Positions 1 to 7,372 of a stretch of DNA of 17,053 nt are shown piece by piece. Under the pieces are notes generated by a model that was not told the DNA's origin, did not search any database, and was given only the letters and a program-made list of their open reading frames with translations. The stretch comes from a bacterium. Its GTDB lineage: Bacteria; JAJVIF01; JAGGVT01. The DNA lies in the NCBI GenBank assembly GCA_021157815.1, contig JAGGVT010000155.1, positions 1 through 17,053 on the forward strand. The letters are read 5' to 3'. Both the position numbers and the translations under genes were made by a program. Position 1 is the first letter of the stretch, and each line of letters opens with the position of its first letter.

Positions 1-90
1 AGGTGAATTAAGCATCAGACAGCATTTGGACAGCTGAATTCGTGATTAAGCAAACCTGAATCTGAATTCACGTAAAATCGATGAATATCC

Positions 91-145
91 GTCCAAAACA
101 CGCATTTTTAGGTATGATAATTCAGAAACTTAAAATGTTTTGGAC
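91..145. repeat. 10-bp perfect inverted repeat upstream of first gene
   Basis: GTCCAAAACA at 91-100 is the exact reverse complement of TGTTTTGGAC at 136-145, with 35 bases between. The bases after the left arm (CGCATTTTTA, 101-110) resemble CGCATTTATA at 156-165 after the right arm, so a partial direct repeat is superimposed. It lies about 50 bp upstream of the first gene and could be an operator or a remnant repeat. The rest of 1-191 holds no gene or RNA that I can recognise. TATACT at 170-175 is a possible -10 box for that gene but has no convincing -35 partner. Confidence 0.35.
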
Positions 146-191
146 AGCAATGTACGCATTTATAAAAAATATACTTGCACACCCCTAATAG

Positions 192-983
192 ATGACAGAT
201 TCAAGAGCACAGACAGTCGAATCTTTAGAAACGCAAAAGACTTTTCATTTTGTCTATACGAAACCGTTGATGATTCTTCTTCTGGTTTTCATTCCCTACT
301 CTGTCGGGTTTTTCATTGGGAATAAGTTCATTCTTCCACTTTTAACCGCGATTCCGGCAGGCCTGGTTTTGATTAGGCATATTAAGAACGGCAGGATTGC
401 AATTGCTGTGCTTGATATGATTATCTATGTGCTCTGGTTAAGCGTGATTGGAATTGCGCTTATGTATTTTTTCCCGGCAAAAGCGTCTTCGGTTGTGATG
501 AATGGAGATAAATATTTAGCCGAGATGTATCCCTGGTTATGTGGGGCAATGTCGAAAGAGGGCACTCCGGCTCAGTTCATTCCAGAGCATATGCTTCACA
601 TGGCGATTGTTGCTGTCGCTTCATTAATCTCCGCCGGTGTGATTTCTCTTATTTTCGGCACTATTCTAATTAATTACATGAACCACTATGTTTCATGGCT
701 GATGCTTAACAGCTCACAGCCACTGCTTATGGCGGTAATAGGATGGCATCCGTGGAGTATATGCCGGGTCATTTCCTTTATAATTTTAGGATGTGTCTGC
801 GCAGTTCCAATATTGAAAGGCTTGAGAGGACATGAAAAAAGCGATTACAGGAAATATATCATAATGATAGCAGCTGCAATCGCGCTTGAAGTTTTAGATA
901 TTGTATTGAAAACCTACATAGGCTCAGGCTGGCGTGATCTTCTTGTGATGAATCTTGAAAGCGGTGTTTTCGAAATACAATAG
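192..983 (+). CDS. Polytopic inner-membrane protein of unknown function
   Basis: This 263-residue protein is not recognised. It has a short polar N-terminus (1-22) and about six hydrophobic segments near residues 25-43, 46-63, 70-93, 135-160, 188-208 and 221-243. A soluble loop of about 40 residues (94-134) separates helices 3 and 4, and a short polar tail follows helix 6. No catalytic motif or transporter signature is visible. The ATG directly follows an in-frame TAG at 189-191, so the frame cannot extend upstream. I see no Shine-Dalgarno sequence; a TATACT at 170-175 would give a very short or leaderless mRNA. The gene ends in tandem stops TAG TGA and points at the small lipoprotein gene beyond the 8-bp repeat array. 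Reading-frame length and the clear alternation of helices and polar loops support real coding. Confidence 0.8.
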   Translation: MTDSRAQTVESLETQKTFHFVYTKPLMILLLVFIPYSVGFFIGNKFILPLLTAIPAGLVLIRHIKNGRIAIAVLDMIIYVLWLSVIGIALMYFFPAKASSVVMNGDKYLAEMYPWLCGAMSKEGTPAQFIPEHMLHMAIVAVASLISAGVISLIFGTILINYMNHYVSWLMLNSSQPLLMAVIGWHPWSICRVISFIILGCVCAVPILKGLRGHEKSDYRKYIIMIAAAIALEVLDIVLKTYIGSGWRDLLVMNLESGVFEIQ

Positions 984-1123
984 TGAGCGCCCCTACAACA
1001 ACCTGCTAACTTACTAACCTGCTAACTTGCTAACCTGCTAACTTACTAACCTGCTAACTTGCTAACTTGCTAACTTGCCAACCTGCTAACTTGCTAACTT
1101 TCTAACGTTTCTACATAGTGAGC
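976..1123. repeat. Imperfect direct repeats flanking the 8-bp array
   Basis: TACAATAGTGAGC at 976-988 and TACATAGTGAGC at 1112-1123 differ by one inserted A and bracket the tandem array. The left copy spans the stop codon of the upstream membrane-protein gene. The right copy contains the last codons of the convergent lipoprotein gene. TAGTGAGC is identical in both. This could be a target duplication, a recombination footprint or chance. Confidence 0.6.
1003..1106. repeat. 8-bp tandem repeat array, 13 units
   Basis: Thirteen back-to-back 8-bp units follow the pattern YTRCTAAC, with a few deviations. The main variants are CTGCTAAC, TTGCTAAC and TTACTAAC; TTGCCAAC and TTTCTAAC occur once each near the right end. 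The array fills the gap between two convergent genes: it starts 19 bp after one stop codon and ends 4 bp before the other. The unit length is not a multiple of three and no frame reads usefully through it. The alternation of C and T in the first position suggests some higher-order (16-bp) duplication. Confidence 0.95.
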
Positions 1124-1515
1124 ATGGATCTGTCTTTGATCATTTCAGCGCCGTTTTCCAAAGTGTATTTGCAGACGGTTACTTCATCGCCGTCAACAAG
1201 TGAGCCGAAAACCATAAATTCCTTTTGTCTGTTTCCCTCGTCGGCAAACAATGCCTCGCCTGCAATCTGAGTAACTTGAAAGGTAATTTTGGCGAAATTG
1301 GATCTTGCTTTCTGTTTTACAATGTAAACACGAATGAACTGGCGTCGCTCCAATTCTATGTGGTCGATATTCTTGCTGAGGAATTCATCCTCGCTGATTT
1401 TCTGCCTGGTTATCTCCAATGTGGTTTCCCATGCTTTTTCCTGAGCGGCATGGCATCCCGTGAATACTGACAGAATAAGAATGGAAATCGCAGATAAAAT
1501 GATGAATCTAATCAT
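1111..1515 (-). CDS. Small putative lipoprotein, function unknown
   Basis: This predicted 134-residue protein is not recognised beyond its export signal. The N-terminus is a hydrophobic stretch ending in VFTGC, a plausible lipobox, so the mature protein would start with a lipidated Cys at about residue 21 and sit in the envelope. The mature part of about 114 residues is polar, with a Lys/Glu/Arg-rich region followed by alternating hydrophobic residues suggesting beta strands. An upstream in-frame ATG at 1527 would add four residues, but only the ATG at 1515 has a good ribosome site (GAGGT, 5-nt spacer), so I chose it. The gene lies 89 nt downstream of another small lipoprotein gene on the same strand and may be co-transcribed with it. 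I see no sequence similarity between the two. Confidence 0.75.
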   Translation of the reverse strand: MIRFIILSAISILILSVFTGCHAAQEKAWETTLEITRQKISEDEFLSKNIDHIELERRQFIRVYIVKQKARSNFAKITFQVTQIAGEALFADEGNRQKEFMVFGSLVDGDEVTVCKYTLENGAEMIKDRSMLTM

Positions 1516-1520
1516 TATTA

Positions 1521-1525
1521 ACCTC
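1521..1525 (-). promoter_or_regulatory. Ribosome binding site setting the start at 1515
   Basis: On the minus strand GAGGT lies 5 nt before the ATG at 1515. The longer in-frame start at 1527 has no such site, which decides the start of this lipoprotein gene. Confidence 0.6.
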
Positions 1526-1604
1526 ATGTTCTAAAGGACTGTTCACTACAAGAAAATAATATAAAATAATTAAGGATTTAACCTTTTGCTATTACCATGT
1601 AAAG

Positions 1605-2015
1605 CTATTTAACGTCTCGCAGACTGTATATGCCTGGCTGACCCATAACTCTGGGATATTCATTGGAACCTCTTTGAAGAGTCAGTCCGCCGATATCATC
1701 ATCGGAGATCACATCATCATAAGCCCAGCATGAAAGTTTATACCGTGGTTTCTTGTCTTTTGGATAGGACATCCACCATAAAGTTGCAGCTTCCATAAAA
1801 ATTTGAGATTTTTTCAATGGATGAGTATCCTTTTTAAACGCTATTTGCATTTTGTCACGAAAAATCTTAATATCAACCACTTCTTCAGGATATTTTTCCA
1901 TAATGGTGGATATAGCTTTATCCGCTGCTTCTTTATCGATTCTACCAATTCCCGGACAACCGAGGCTAATCGTTAAGACAAACATGATTAGAAAAATAAA
2001 TGAAAGTTTTTTCAT
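1605..2015 (-). CDS. Small putative lipoprotein, function unknown
   Basis: This predicted 136-residue protein begins MKKLSFIFLIMFVLTISLGC: two lysines, a hydrophobic core and a lipobox SLGC, a textbook type II signal peptide with lipidated Cys near residue 20. The mature part has a short helical N-terminal half (DKEAADKAISTIMEKYPEEV), a strand-like KIFRDKMQIAFKK and an aromatic WWMSYP segment. I do not recognise a family. An in-frame ATG at 2087 would add 24 residues ahead of the signal peptide. The start at 2015 is preferred because the signal peptide begins there and AGGAG lies 8 nt upstream. The gene is divergent from mreB and precedes the second small lipoprotein gene. Confidence 0.8.
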   Translation of the reverse strand: MKKLSFIFLIMFVLTISLGCPGIGRIDKEAADKAISTIMEKYPEEVVDIKIFRDKMQIAFKKDTHPLKKSQIFMEAATLWWMSYPKDKKPRYKLSCWAYDDVISDDDIGGLTLQRGSNEYPRVMGQPGIYSLRDVK

Positions 2016-2023
2016 TCTTGATG

Positions 2024-2028
2024 CTCCT
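2024..2028 (-). promoter_or_regulatory. Ribosome binding site setting the start at 2015
   Basis: AGGAG on the minus strand sits 8 nt ahead of the ATG at 2015 and directly before the lipoprotein signal peptide, ruling in favour of the shorter start. Confidence 0.6.
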
Positions 2029-2058
2029 GATACTGAAATCATTACTGACAGAAATCGA

Positions 2059-2087
2059 ATATTATCATTTTCCTTTTGTATAAACAA
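2059..2087 (-). promoter_or_regulatory. Possible promoter for the lipoprotein pair
   Basis: Reading the minus strand, TTGTTT (2082-2087) and TAATAT (2059-2064) are separated by 17 bp, upstream of the start at 2015. Both boxes are only partial matches to the housekeeping consensus. The same 227-bp divergent region must also hold the mreB promoter, for which I see no clear pair of boxes. A small inverted repeat TGAATT-AAT-AATTCA lies at 2203-2217, 26 bp before mreB. Confidence 0.3.
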
Positions 2088-2242
2088 ACGCTGAAAGCCT
2101 TTTTTTCTTGCGACTTTGGCGTTCCCATGATATATTTCGTATTCCGTCCCGTCATTGAGGGGGCATATTGGTTTATATTGCGTATTATCAACTGCTTAAT
2201 GGTGAATTAATAATTCAGTATTGGGTTGAAAGCGGATAAAAA

Positions 2243-3274
2243 ATGCTTGACTGGCTATATAGAAAATTCAGCCACGATATCGGGATAGACCTCGGAACGG
2301 CAAACACTCTTGTTTATGTTAAGGATAAGGGGATAATCCTTCGTGAGCCAAGTGTAGTCGCGATAAACACTGACACGGGTGAAGTTCTTGCTGTGGGCAA
2401 CGAAGCAAAGGATATGATTGGCCGCACGCCATCATCAATTCGAGCTGTAAGGCCTCTCAAGGACGGTGTTATCGCTGATTTTGAGGTTACCGAGAAGATG
2501 CTCCGGTATTTCATTCACAAGGCGCGGCAACCGCATCAGTTTATCGCGCCGCGACTTGTAATCGGAATACCGTCCGGAATCACCGATGTTGAAAAGCGAG
2601 CCGTTGTTGACAGCGCAAAAAGCGCCGGCGCGCGTGAGATTAGACTGATTGAGGAGCCTATGGCTGCCGCGATAGGAGCCGGTCTTCCGGTTACGGAACC
2701 ATTCGGAAGCATTATCGTTGATATCGGCGGCGGTACAACGGAAGTGGCTGTTATTTCACTTGGCGGAATTGTATCATCACAATCCATTAGAATTGCCGGG
2801 GATGAATTTGATGAAGCGATAATTATGTACGCAAAGAACAAGTTCAAGTTGAGCATTGGTGAACGAATGGCGGAACGTGTGAAGATCGAAATCGGAAGCG
2901 CGACTGAACTTGAAGAGGAAAAGTCGATGCTCATGCGAGGACGCGATCTTCTAAAAGGCCTTCCCAAAACAGTTCGTGTTACAAGCCCGGAAATTCGAGA
3001 GGCTATTGCTGATTGTCTTGAGGCTGTTGTCACCGCGGTTAAAAATACTCTTGAGGAAACATCGCCTGAATTAAGCGCTGATATTTTCGATCGAGGAATA
3101 ATTCTCGCCGGTGGTGGAGCGCTTCTTATAAATTTACACAAACGAATTCAGCTGTCAACTGGCATCGCCACATTTATAGCTGATGATCCAATGTCATGTG
3201 TTGTTCTGGGTACTCAAAAAGTTCTTGAAGGAAATTTTTTCGATCTTCTTTTCAATACGAACAAGCAGAAATAA
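2243..3274 (+). CDS. mreB: Rod-shape actin homologue MreB
   Basis: MreB is a cytoplasmic actin-like ATPase that forms membrane-associated filaments and guides the side-wall peptidoglycan machinery. At 343 residues it has the normal family length. Visible motifs are phosphate-1 GIDLGTANT (14-22), the connecting [10 protein letters not shown] segment with the probable catalytic Glu (E138), phosphate-2 [12 protein letters not shown] (159-170) and the adenosine loop ILAGGGALL (287-295). The N-terminal [10 protein letters not shown] is amphipathic and fits a membrane anchor. The ribosome site is weak (GAAAGCGG region). It is the first gene of a tight plus-strand cluster; mreC starts 4 nt after its stop. 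The order mreB-mreC-mreD-mrdA is the classical elongasome arrangement. Identification is very secure. Confidence 0.98.
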   Translation: MLDWLYRKFSHDIGIDLGTANTLVYVKDKGIILREPSVVAINTDTGEVLAVGNEAKDMIGRTPSSIRAVRPLKDGVIADFEVTEKMLRYFIHKARQPHQFIAPRLVIGIPSGITDVEKRAVVDSAKSAGAREIRLIEEPMAAAIGAGLPVTEPFGSIIVDIGGGTTEVAVISLGGIVSSQSIRIAGDEFDEAIIMYAKNKFKLSIGERMAERVKIEIGSATELEEEKSMLMRGRDLLKGLPKTVRVTSPEIREAIADCLEAVVTAVKNTLEETSPELSADIFDRGIILAGGGALLINLHKRIQLSTGIATFIADDPMSCVVLGTQKVLEGNFFDLLFNTNKQK

Positions 3275-3278
3275 TGGG

Positions 3279-4100
3279 ATGCTAAAACATCTGAACATCC
3301 ATTCCTGGTTTAAACTTCTCTTTTTAATACTTGTGATTATTTTGGTCATCTGGCTTTTAACCGCTCGCCATGGCACTGAAAGAATTGCTCTTGGTATTAT
3401 TCCCTCAATACAAAAGAACATCGAAACCAAATCGCAGCTTGTAAAGGACAAGAAACAACTTATCGAGGAAAACGAGCAGCTCAGAAAAGAAAACATGGAA
3501 TATTCAGCCATGATAAGCATGCTTGTCGATGAGAATCAGTCATTATTGCAAAGGAACGAGATAAGCCGATTCTGGGAGGAGAATCCGGGAATTTATGGCG
3601 AAATCGCAAGGATATTCCTGAAAGACCCTTATGGTTTATATTCAACTTTTCTCATCAATAAGGGACTCAATCACGGCATAAATAAAAACATGCCGGTTTT
3701 GGGAATGAATGAAGTGATTGGCAGAGTAATTGAGGTGCATCCGGAATTCAGCCGTGTCAGAACCATTGAGAGCCCCAATCTCGCCTTTGGCGCTGTTGTA
3801 AAGCGAACTCGTGAACTTGGAGTGATTGTTGGAGGCAGAAAGGAACTTAAACTAACCTATCTAACAATCAATTCCGATGTTTCCCCGGGTGATGAGATTA
3901 TCACATCAGGCACAACTGACATTACTCCCGCAGGCCTTCCCCTGGGCACAGTAAGAGAGGTTGTCAGGCTTGAGCATGAGGAGGAACTTATAGTAAAGGT
4001 TGAATCATCAGAGGATATTGGCAAACTTGATTTTGTCCTTGTGGTAACCGCCACACAACTGATACACGCTGATGTCTTCCTTGAGGAGGGCAACAGTTGA
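3279..4100 (+). CDS. mreC: Rod-shape determining protein MreC
   Basis: MreC is a bitopic elongasome protein whose periplasmic part binds PBP2 and helps activate it. The 273-residue product has one transmembrane helix (11-28), a Lys/Glu/Gln-rich coiled coil (about 45-95) and a C-terminal beta domain (about 105-265) with the family-type segments GRVIEVHPEFSRVRTI and DEIITSG. The frame is open further upstream inside mreB (ATG at 3183), but those 32 extra residues would be read within mreB codons. The ATG at 3279, just ahead of the membrane helix and 4 nt past the mreB stop, gives the usual topology and is chosen. No strong ribosome site is seen, so translation is probably coupled to mreB. Its stop overlaps the mreD start. 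Confidence 0.95.
   Translation: MLKHLNIHSWFKLLFLILVIILVIWLLTARHGTERIALGIIPSIQKNIETKSQLVKDKKQLIEENEQLRKENMEYSAMISMLVDENQSLLQRNEISRFWEENPGIYGEIARIFLKDPYGLYSTFLINKGLNHGINKNMPVLGMNEVIGRVIEVHPEFSRVRTIESPNLAFGAVVKRTRELGVIVGGRKELKLTYLTINSDVSPGDEIITSGTTDITPAGLPLGTVREVVRLEHEEELIVKVESSEDIGKLDFVLVVTATQLIHADVFLEEGNS
4083..4090 (+). promoter_or_regulatory. Strong ribosome binding site for mreD (TTG start)
   Basis: GAGGAGGG within the last mreC codons lies 6 nt before the TTG at 4097. It supports the TTG as the true mreD start and the TTGA overlap of start and stop codons. Confidence 0.7.
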
Positions 4101-4588
4101 TTCGCGGGTATCTAATTCCAGCACTGCTTCTCGTTATTACGATTTACATAATGCACCAGCTTAACATTATGTGGGACCCGGTTTTCGTGATTCTAGTTTT
4201 TTTCAGTCTCATGCATCGGAGCATAATATTTCCAATAGCAGGCATGATTTCATGTGTCATAGGCGACCATCTTCTTCTTGACAGTTCAGGGTTTTTCACA
4301 TTTGCCGGAATTATTATCTACGGCAGCGCTATATGGTTGAGGGAATCATTTCCGCTCGCGCGAAAACCGCTTGTGATTATCATGGCTCCGGTATATTCGC
4401 AGTTTTTATGGTTTATGCTGCTTTTCGGTTACTATCTAGGAGAGGGTTCAGGAAATGCCGGTGTTGGTTATTTCGCCCCATTTCTTATCGGAAACACGTT
4501 AATTACAATCTGCCTTGCATTTATTTTCTTTAGCCTTCGGGCAAGAGATACCAGAAAGGATTTCAGTCCCGGTTTACTTAAAGGATAA
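4097..4588 (+). CDS. mreD: Rod-shape determining protein MreD
   Basis: MreD is the polytopic membrane member of the elongasome. The 163-residue product is almost wholly hydrophobic, with about six helices near residues 5-20, 26-40, 43-56, 66-80, 91-114 and 126-146 and a basic C-terminal tail (RARDTRKD), matching the size and topology of the family. MreD is poorly conserved, so position between mreC and mrdA carries much of the identification. The start is a TTG whose last two bases and the next A form the mreC stop (TTGA overlap). It is preceded by a strong ribosome site at 4083-4090. mrdA follows after 6 nt. Confidence 0.9.
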   Translation: MIRGYLIPALLLVITIYIMHQLNIMWDPVFVILVFFSLMHRSIIFPIAGMISCVIGDHLLLDSSGFFTFAGIIIYGSAIWLRESFPLARKPLVIIMAPVYSQFLWFMLLFGYYLGEGSGNAGVGYFAPFLIGNTLITICLAFIFFSLRARDTRKDFSPGLLKG

Positions 4589-4594
4589 ACACTA

Positions 4595-6412
4595 TTGGTT
4601 TTACATTACAACCAGAAAAAGATCAGGAGCTTTAATGCAAAAGGAGCTTTAATTCTCTTTGTTATAACGCTAATGATGGTTGGGTTAATCACGAGACTAT
4701 TTCAACTTCAGATAATACAGGTTGGTGTGTATCAACATGAATCGAGCTTGAATCATATTCTGGAAATTCCTTTAAAGGCGCCGAGGGGAGATATCATTGA
4801 CAGAAACGGAGTCAAACTGGCGCAAAATCATATTCAGTATGATCTTTACATTTCAACAATCGGGGATGAAGAAACTGACAATCGTCACCTTGAGGCAATA
4901 GCAAAACTTGCCGGAATCAGCGATGAAGAAATTGATAAGGCAAAAAATATAATGGAGAAAGCATCAGGAGAGGCGCCAGTACTGATTAAAAATGACATAC
5001 CTCTTGGCCTTGTTGTTGAACTTAAGGAAAAAGGTGATGACTATCAGTTCGCGCTTGTTGATAAATCATCAAAACGTTCATACCCGTATGGCAAACTGAC
5101 ATCCCATATTCTGGGATACCTTAGAGAAATCGATGATCAACGCTTGAAAGAACTAAAAGGCATGGGATATATCCCCGGCGATATCGTCGGCGACAACGGA
5201 ATCGAACGCCAATATGAATCAAACTTGAGAGGTTCAACCGGAAGAAAATTCATGGAGGTTGATAACAAAGGGCATTGGGTCGGGCTTCTCAAGCGATGGG
5301 TCGAAGCTGATGACGGCACATGGATGCGAAAAACTCAGCACTTTCCACCGGGCAAGGGTAACGATGTCAATCTGACAATTGATATCGATCTTCAGAAAAG
5401 ACTAGCTGCTGAGATTGGGGAAAATGTTGGCGGCGCTATTGTTATGGATGTGAATTCCGGGGAAATACTCGCGATGTACGCCTATCCCGGTTTTGATGCA
5501 AACCTTTTTGTTGGTCCCGTCATGTCCGTTGACTGGTCGGATATAATAAATAATCCTGACAAACCGATGCAGAATCGCCTTATACAGAATGCCTATCCAC
5601 CGGGGAGTTTGTTCAAGGTTGTTGTTGCTCTGGCAGGTTTGATGGAAAAAACAATCACTACAAAGACAAGAGTAACCTGCAAAGGCGTGTATCAGGTAGG
5701 TAATAGAGAATTCAAATGCTGGAAAAAGTACGGTCATGGCGTTGTGGATATTAACCGAGCGATTTCTGAATCATGCGATGTTTATTTCTACACACTTGGC
5801 GAAAAACTCGGCTCAGAGAAAATAATCAAATATGCAGAACTGTTAGGACTTGGAAACGAAACCGGAATAGACCTTCCCGGAGAGAAATCAGGGTTTTTGC
5901 CCACGCCTGAATGGAAACTCGACAGAATTGGTGAAAGATGGTACACGGGTGACACTATTAACATGTCAATTGGCCAGGGATTTATCCAAGTGACTCCAAT
6001 TCAAGTTCTCAGGGTTTACGCTCTTTTTGCGAATGGCGGAAAACTGATAAATCCACATCTTAATATGGCAGCTCAAACACGCGATGACACACCCGATGAG
6101 TTAAAGGGTATCGATCCTGAAATAATTGAGATAATTAACAAGGGGCTTTTAAATGCTGTTACAGTTGGCACTGCAAGAGGATGCAGAATAAACGATTTCA
6201 CTATCGCCGGAAAAACCGGAACAGCTGATGACCCTCCCAGGAAATTTCCTCATTCATGGTTTGCAAGCTTCGCTCCTGCTGAGAATCCGAGTGTGGTTAT
6301 GGTTGTTTTCGGCCAGAATGGAGGCCATTCGGATGAACTCGCTGTGCCAATTGCGAGGAGGATTTATGAGAGCGATGAGATGCGGGGTTACATTCTGGAT
6401 GATGATAATTAG
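4595..6412 (+). CDS. mrdA: Penicillin-binding protein 2, elongation transpeptidase
   Basis: PBP2 is the class B (monofunctional) transpeptidase that crosslinks new side-wall peptidoglycan. The 605-residue protein has a cytoplasmic N-terminus, one membrane helix (about 17-41), a dimerisation/pedestal region starting at APRGDIIDRNG (62-72), and a transpeptidase domain from about 270. Active-site motifs are SLFK (338-341, nucleophile S338), SCD (393-395, the SxN/D motif) and KTG (540-542). C362, C375-W376 and GHG at 380-382 form the Cys/His cluster typical of PBP2 proteins. The start is TTG at 4595, with AAGGA nine nucleotides upstream, 6 nt after mreD. RodA, its usual glycosyltransferase partner, is not encoded next to it; a transposase relic follows instead. 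Identification is very secure. Confidence 0.97.
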   Translation: MVLHYNQKKIRSFNAKGALILFVITLMMVGLITRLFQLQIIQVGVYQHESSLNHILEIPLKAPRGDIIDRNGVKLAQNHIQYDLYISTIGDEETDNRHLEAIAKLAGISDEEIDKAKNIMEKASGEAPVLIKNDIPLGLVVELKEKGDDYQFALVDKSSKRSYPYGKLTSHILGYLREIDDQRLKELKGMGYIPGDIVGDNGIERQYESNLRGSTGRKFMEVDNKGHWVGLLKRWVEADDGTWMRKTQHFPPGKGNDVNLTIDIDLQKRLAAEIGENVGGAIVMDVNSGEILAMYAYPGFDANLFVGPVMSVDWSDIINNPDKPMQNRLIQNAYPPGSLFKVVVALAGLMEKTITTKTRVTCKGVYQVGNREFKCWKKYGHGVVDINRAISESCDVYFYTLGEKLGSEKIIKYAELLGLGNETGIDLPGEKSGFLPTPEWKLDRIGERWYTGDTINMSIGQGFIQVTPIQVLRVYALFANGGKLINPHLNMAAQTRDDTPDELKGIDPEIIEIINKGLLNAVTVGTARGCRINDFTIAGKTGTADDPPRKFPHSWFASFAPAENPSVVMVVFGQNGGHSDELAVPIARRIYESDEMRGYILDDDN

Positions 6413-6489
6413 TCGTACCTGAAGAAGCCCAAAACACCTGTATTTAAGGGGTTTACAAGTGGAGTAGGGCCAGCTAAAAATGCAAGGTA

Positions 6490-7001
6490 TTGTTGGAAAA
6501 CGTTATAAACCTGGTGAAGGCTGCAAAGGCGCATGATATCAGGCTGAGGCAGAATTATGTTCGGCTTGGGAAGCGTGCTCTGATTATGGTGGGCCGTTAT
6601 GCCCACGCTCGCCAGATGAAAAGAGCGCGCAAGAAGATCAAGAAACTGAAGAATTATCTTGGGCGTGTTGCTCGTGACATAGAGCGCAAAACCAGTGGTG
6701 ATGCGCAAAAGGAGGGCGGCGATTGAGCCGCTGATCGGGCATGAAAAACGATGGCCATCTCGACAGAAACTATCTCAAAGGCATTGAGGGCGATAAAATC
6801 AATGCGGTGCTGTGCGGATGCGGACAGAATATGAGAAAGCTTCTTGCCTCGCTTTCTTTTTTGCGCTTTTTTTCACCTGTTTTTACATCCTTGGAACCCG
6901 CATTTTGGTTTATAAAGAACGTTGGTCAGGTTTTTGAGTGTATTCACAACATCCTGAGGAAATCCAACTGGAAATCCAAACCGATACTCAATTGTTCATA
7001 A
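6490..7001 (+). pseudogene. Decayed DDE transposase (IS5-like), three frames
   Basis: Three fragments in different frames look like parts of one DDE transposase of the IS5-like type. First, 6490-6700 encodes NLVKAAKAHDIRLRQNYVRL, then GRYAHARQMKRARKKIKKL and YLGRVARDIERK, matching the mid-region of such proteins as I recall them. Second, 6704-6742 in the next frame gives RKRRAAIEPLIGH, the segment carrying the last catalytic acid (Glu of IEP). Third, 6741 onward in another frame gives MKNDGHLDRNYLKG, then INAVLCGCGQNMRKLL, the normal continuation. The N-terminal third is missing, as is most of the stretch between RDIERK and the IEP segment, where intact relatives have roughly a hundred residues. 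The gene is therefore 5'-truncated, internally deleted and frameshifted. No terminal inverted repeats were recognised. The assignment rests on remembered family patterns. Confidence 0.8.
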
Positions 7002-7372
7002 CTCAAAACATAGTTTTCCAGAGACGACTAAATAAAGCAGTTACAGTACGCATATCCGCCGTAAATCATTGAAAAAGCCTTGAAACCACCACCGAAAAAC
7101 CATCCTCAACCCCAATCGCGGATTTTGGGATATTCCCTCCATCTTGCTAATATCCTCAAATGGTAGTAAAATTATAAGAAAGCCGGGTATTTCCATGTAT
7201 TATTTGTGTATCTAATAATATATATCAGTAATTTATCAATCAAACGGGGTTAACTATTGGATTTCAAAGACACATGACTCGAAACTCGCACATGAGTTAC
7301 CACCATATATCATGAATGAGGAAATATTTACGAGCATTTCATTATTATCAACCTTACTGAGAGGTTTTTCTA
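7002..7372. other. Intergenic stretch without a recognisable gene
   Basis: No open frame with coding character, no tRNA and no strong hairpin are seen in these 371 bases. The first half may be worn-down mobile-element DNA continuing from the transposase relic; 7085-7130 is C-rich on the plus strand. The second half is AT-rich (TAATAATATATA near 7214) and probably holds the promoter of the large lipoprotein gene, but no convincing -35/-10 pair stands out. GAGAGG about 8 nt before the ATG at 7373 is the ribosome site. Confidence 0.5.

Noticed and set aside
1003-1106. CRISPR-like array
   Set aside because: Units are 8 bp with no spacers; it is a plain tandem repeat and no cas gene is present.
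2536-3141. Long minus-strand open frame (201 codons) inside mreB
   Set aside because: It is antisense to an unmistakable mreB, Ser/Ile-rich without domains, and explained by the codon use of the sense gene.
3183-3278. Longer mreC start inside mreB
   Set aside because: It would overlap mreB by about 90 bp and add residues ahead of the normal N-terminal helix; the ATG at 3279 fits spacing and topology.
6420-6460. Terminator after mrdA
   Set aside because: AAACACC...GGGGTTT pairs only with mismatches and is not followed by a T tract.
6409-6708. 99-codon minus-strand frame after mrdA
   Set aside because: It is the antisense of the transposase relic and has no protein character of its own.
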